This document shows, piece after piece, positions 62,624 to 64,000 of a stretch of 64,000 nt of DNA. The notes below the pieces were generated by a model. It did not search any database. It worked only from the letters and a program-made list of their open reading frames with translations, and had not been told where the DNA came from. Position 1 is the first letter of the stretch, and every line of letters starts with the position of its first letter. The DNA comes from Cupriavidus consociatus (GTDB taxonomy: Bacteria > Pseudomonadota > Gammaproteobacteria > Burkholderiales > Burkholderiaceae): the NCBI RefSeq assembly GCF_017814975.1, contig NZ_JAGIQA010000035.1:20307-84306 (forward strand), read 5' to 3'. Made by a program: the position numbers and the translations under genes.

Positions 62624-64000
62624 TCAGTGCCATGAAAGCCTTGCAACTATGTTTCCGTACTCCGTAGCAACACGCTCAAAGCGTTCGACGCTTCCTCCGA
62701 AGAGCCCTGCCCGGAGGGGTAACCAGGCTTCCCCTTGCTCCCTAGCCTGTTGAAGGATTCGCTCGTAAGGCGCAGAAGCGCCATGCCGCTTCCAGCCGAA
62801 TCGGCCCACAGGTCCCCAGACCCCGGAACCTCGCATAATGCGCATATCCGCTACAGCTAGGGCAAGCAACACCTCGAATGTGTCGAATGCGGATTCGTAG
62901 TTCTTCCCGAGGAAAAGTAAGTCATCAATACGAGGTTGGACGATCTTGTAGAGGTACTCACTCAAGGGGGCGTAGTTTCGTTCATGGCCAGGAATAGTCT
63001 TCCAGACATTCGTCCGGTTGAGTTCGAGTATGCAGTTGCCAATGGCTTCAACGAGAACGGGATTCGGCGAGGAGTTATCAATTGTTGACAGCGGGGTATA
63101 GAAAAGCGCTGACAGGCTCTCGTATCGCTGTGCGTCCACAGCAGCTATGCCCGCGTAGTAAGTCTGTAATATGAGGGGATACCAGCGTAATTCGAGCCAT
63201 ACCGATAGACCGCCACGAACATCAAGCCGATCACAAGATCGTGCTAAGCACTTCTGTAGCGTTGACAGATGTGTTGGCTTAGCCCAATAGGCAACCGCCG
63301 CGAGCAGCGCAGCTAGGTCGGACGTGGACTCTTCGTACCGTCTTAGTCGCTCAACGAACTCCACTTGGTTCCATGCTGATGAAATTGGAAAGGCATCCTC
63401 TCCGGTCAACGCGAGAAACCGTCGCGTTTCCCCGACCAGAAAGTCGTGCAATTCAATCGCACTACTCTCAGCTGCTAGTAGCGCCTTCACCCGCTGAGCT
63501 TTACTTGCCAAGATTTCAGGTGTACGTAGTTCCTCTGTATAAGGAACAGTGATCAAGCGATCAAGATCCTTGGATTCGCTTGCCTCCAGCTCGGTTAGGC
63601 TTGGCGCACTGAAGACAAAGTCGCCATCGCCGTCAAAGTGCCCGTAGTGAGGTGTTTGGTTGGAGTCCCTGTCGCTTGCAACTTTGGCGTAAACATATGC
63701 CATGACGTTGCTCGCTGTAATAACGTTTGCTTCACTTGCAGCCTTCCCACGTAGCGCTTCAATTAGATGCCCAGTGAATACTGAATGGCCGGCCAATGGG
63801 CCTCCAGCGTCGGACACTGTTTCATCAGCCTTCCCTGCAGTGAGTACCTGACGTGAATGACGCAAAAGCATGTCCTTGAGAAACCGCGTACTACCAGGAA
63901 GCGTGTTGCGCGTGAGCGCCAACCCCAATCCATCCAAGTTAAGCCGCCAATAAAATCGCAATTTGCCCCGCGAACCCTTGACTTGTGACGAGGTTCGAGG
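62624..64000 (-). CDS. Caspase-family (C14) protein, 5' end outside window
   Basis: The frame is open to the right edge, so the N-terminus is missing; at least 458 residues are visible. The first 120 visible residues have the end of a bacterial caspase-like domain (RQVLTAGKADETVSD, GGPLAGHSVFTGHLIEAL, then QTPHYGHFDGDGDFVF). The remaining 330 residues form a helical, Trp- and Leu-rich region of unknown fold with no nameable domain, a possible sensor or effector. Base composition is distinctly less GC-rich than the housekeeping region. Such proteins occur in bacterial defence and cell-suicide systems, but partners here would lie beyond the window. Confidence 0.75.
   Translation of the reverse strand, partial: PRTSSQVKGSRGKLRFYWRLNLDGLGLALTRNTLPGSTRFLKDMLLRHSRQVLTAGKADETVSDAGGPLAGHSVFTGHLIEALRGKAASEANVITASNVMAYVYAKVASDRDSNQTPHYGHFDGDGDFVFSAPSLTELEASESKDLDRLITVPYTEELRTPEILASKAQRVKALLAAESSAIELHDFLVGETRRFLALTGEDAFPISSAWNQVEFVERLRRYEESTSDLAALLAAVAYWAKPTHLSTLQKCLARSCDRLDVRGGLSVWLELRWYPLILQTYYAGIAAVDAQRYESLSALFYTPLSTIDNSSPNPVLVEAIGNCILELNRTNVWKTIPGHERNYAPLSEYLYKIVQPRIDDLLFLGKNYESAFDTFEVLLALAVADMRIMRGSGVWGPVGRFGWKRHGASAPYERILQQAREQGEAWLPLRAGLFGGSVERFERVATEYGNIVARLSWH

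Overview
The window reads as a high-GC betaproteobacterial chromosome, most likely Cupriavidus or a close relative in the Burkholderiaceae. The order maeB, thiL, pgpA, pncC, pyrF, then corA, mtgA, aroE, tonB, RNase II, then ubiC, mpl, aroQ, accB, accC, prmA, tpx fits that group. Three solitary tripartite-tricarboxylate (Bug/TctC) binding proteins and a lysine/alanine-rich H1-like protein point the same way. Genus assignment is inference from gene content; no 16S gene is present.

Positions 1 to about 26,500 are conserved housekeeping chromosome: malic enzyme, thiamine, phospholipid, NAD recycling and pyrimidine genes, a magnesium channel, a peptidoglycan/shikimate/TonB cluster, a tightly overlapping esterase-chorismate lyase-FabG operon, murein recycling (mpl), the biotin carboxyl carrier and carboxylase pair of acetyl-CoA carboxylase, L11 methylation, thiol peroxidase and a PfkB kinase. 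From 26.5 to 37 kb lie the H1-like gene, a 1.6-kb stretch without a convincing gene, a DUF2147 protein, a TonB-dependent siderophore receptor with a Fur-like site, a LysR regulator, a tautomerase, an aldo/keto reductase, small lipoproteins, rdgC and a thioesterase.

From 37 to 48 kb is a catabolic block: three Bug binding proteins, two CaiB-type CoA transferases, an acyl-CoA dehydrogenase, an enoyl-CoA hydratase, an IclR and a LysR regulator. This looks like uptake and CoA-dependent breakdown of unknown carboxylic acids. From 48 to 55.5 kb come a secreted repeat protein, a class A penicillin-binding protein, and a divergent LysR / D-serine dehydratase / M81 metallopeptidase group that may handle D-amino-acid compounds.

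From 55.5 kb to the end the sequence is a mosaic of accessory pieces: a 3' fragment of the repeat-protein gene, a broken gene with a small membrane protein, a HicA-like / helix-turn-helix toxin-antitoxin pair, a frameshifted acyl-CoA ligase, an AidB-type dehydrogenase with a divergent PaaX repressor, then a graveyard of fragments copied from the antitoxin, M81 and LysR genes. A caspase-family protein runs off the right edge. The antitoxin fragment and its intact parent form 310-bp direct repeats about 5.3 kb apart. The candidate unusual systems are the HicA-like pair, the caspase-like gene, and the duplicated rearranged fragments around them.
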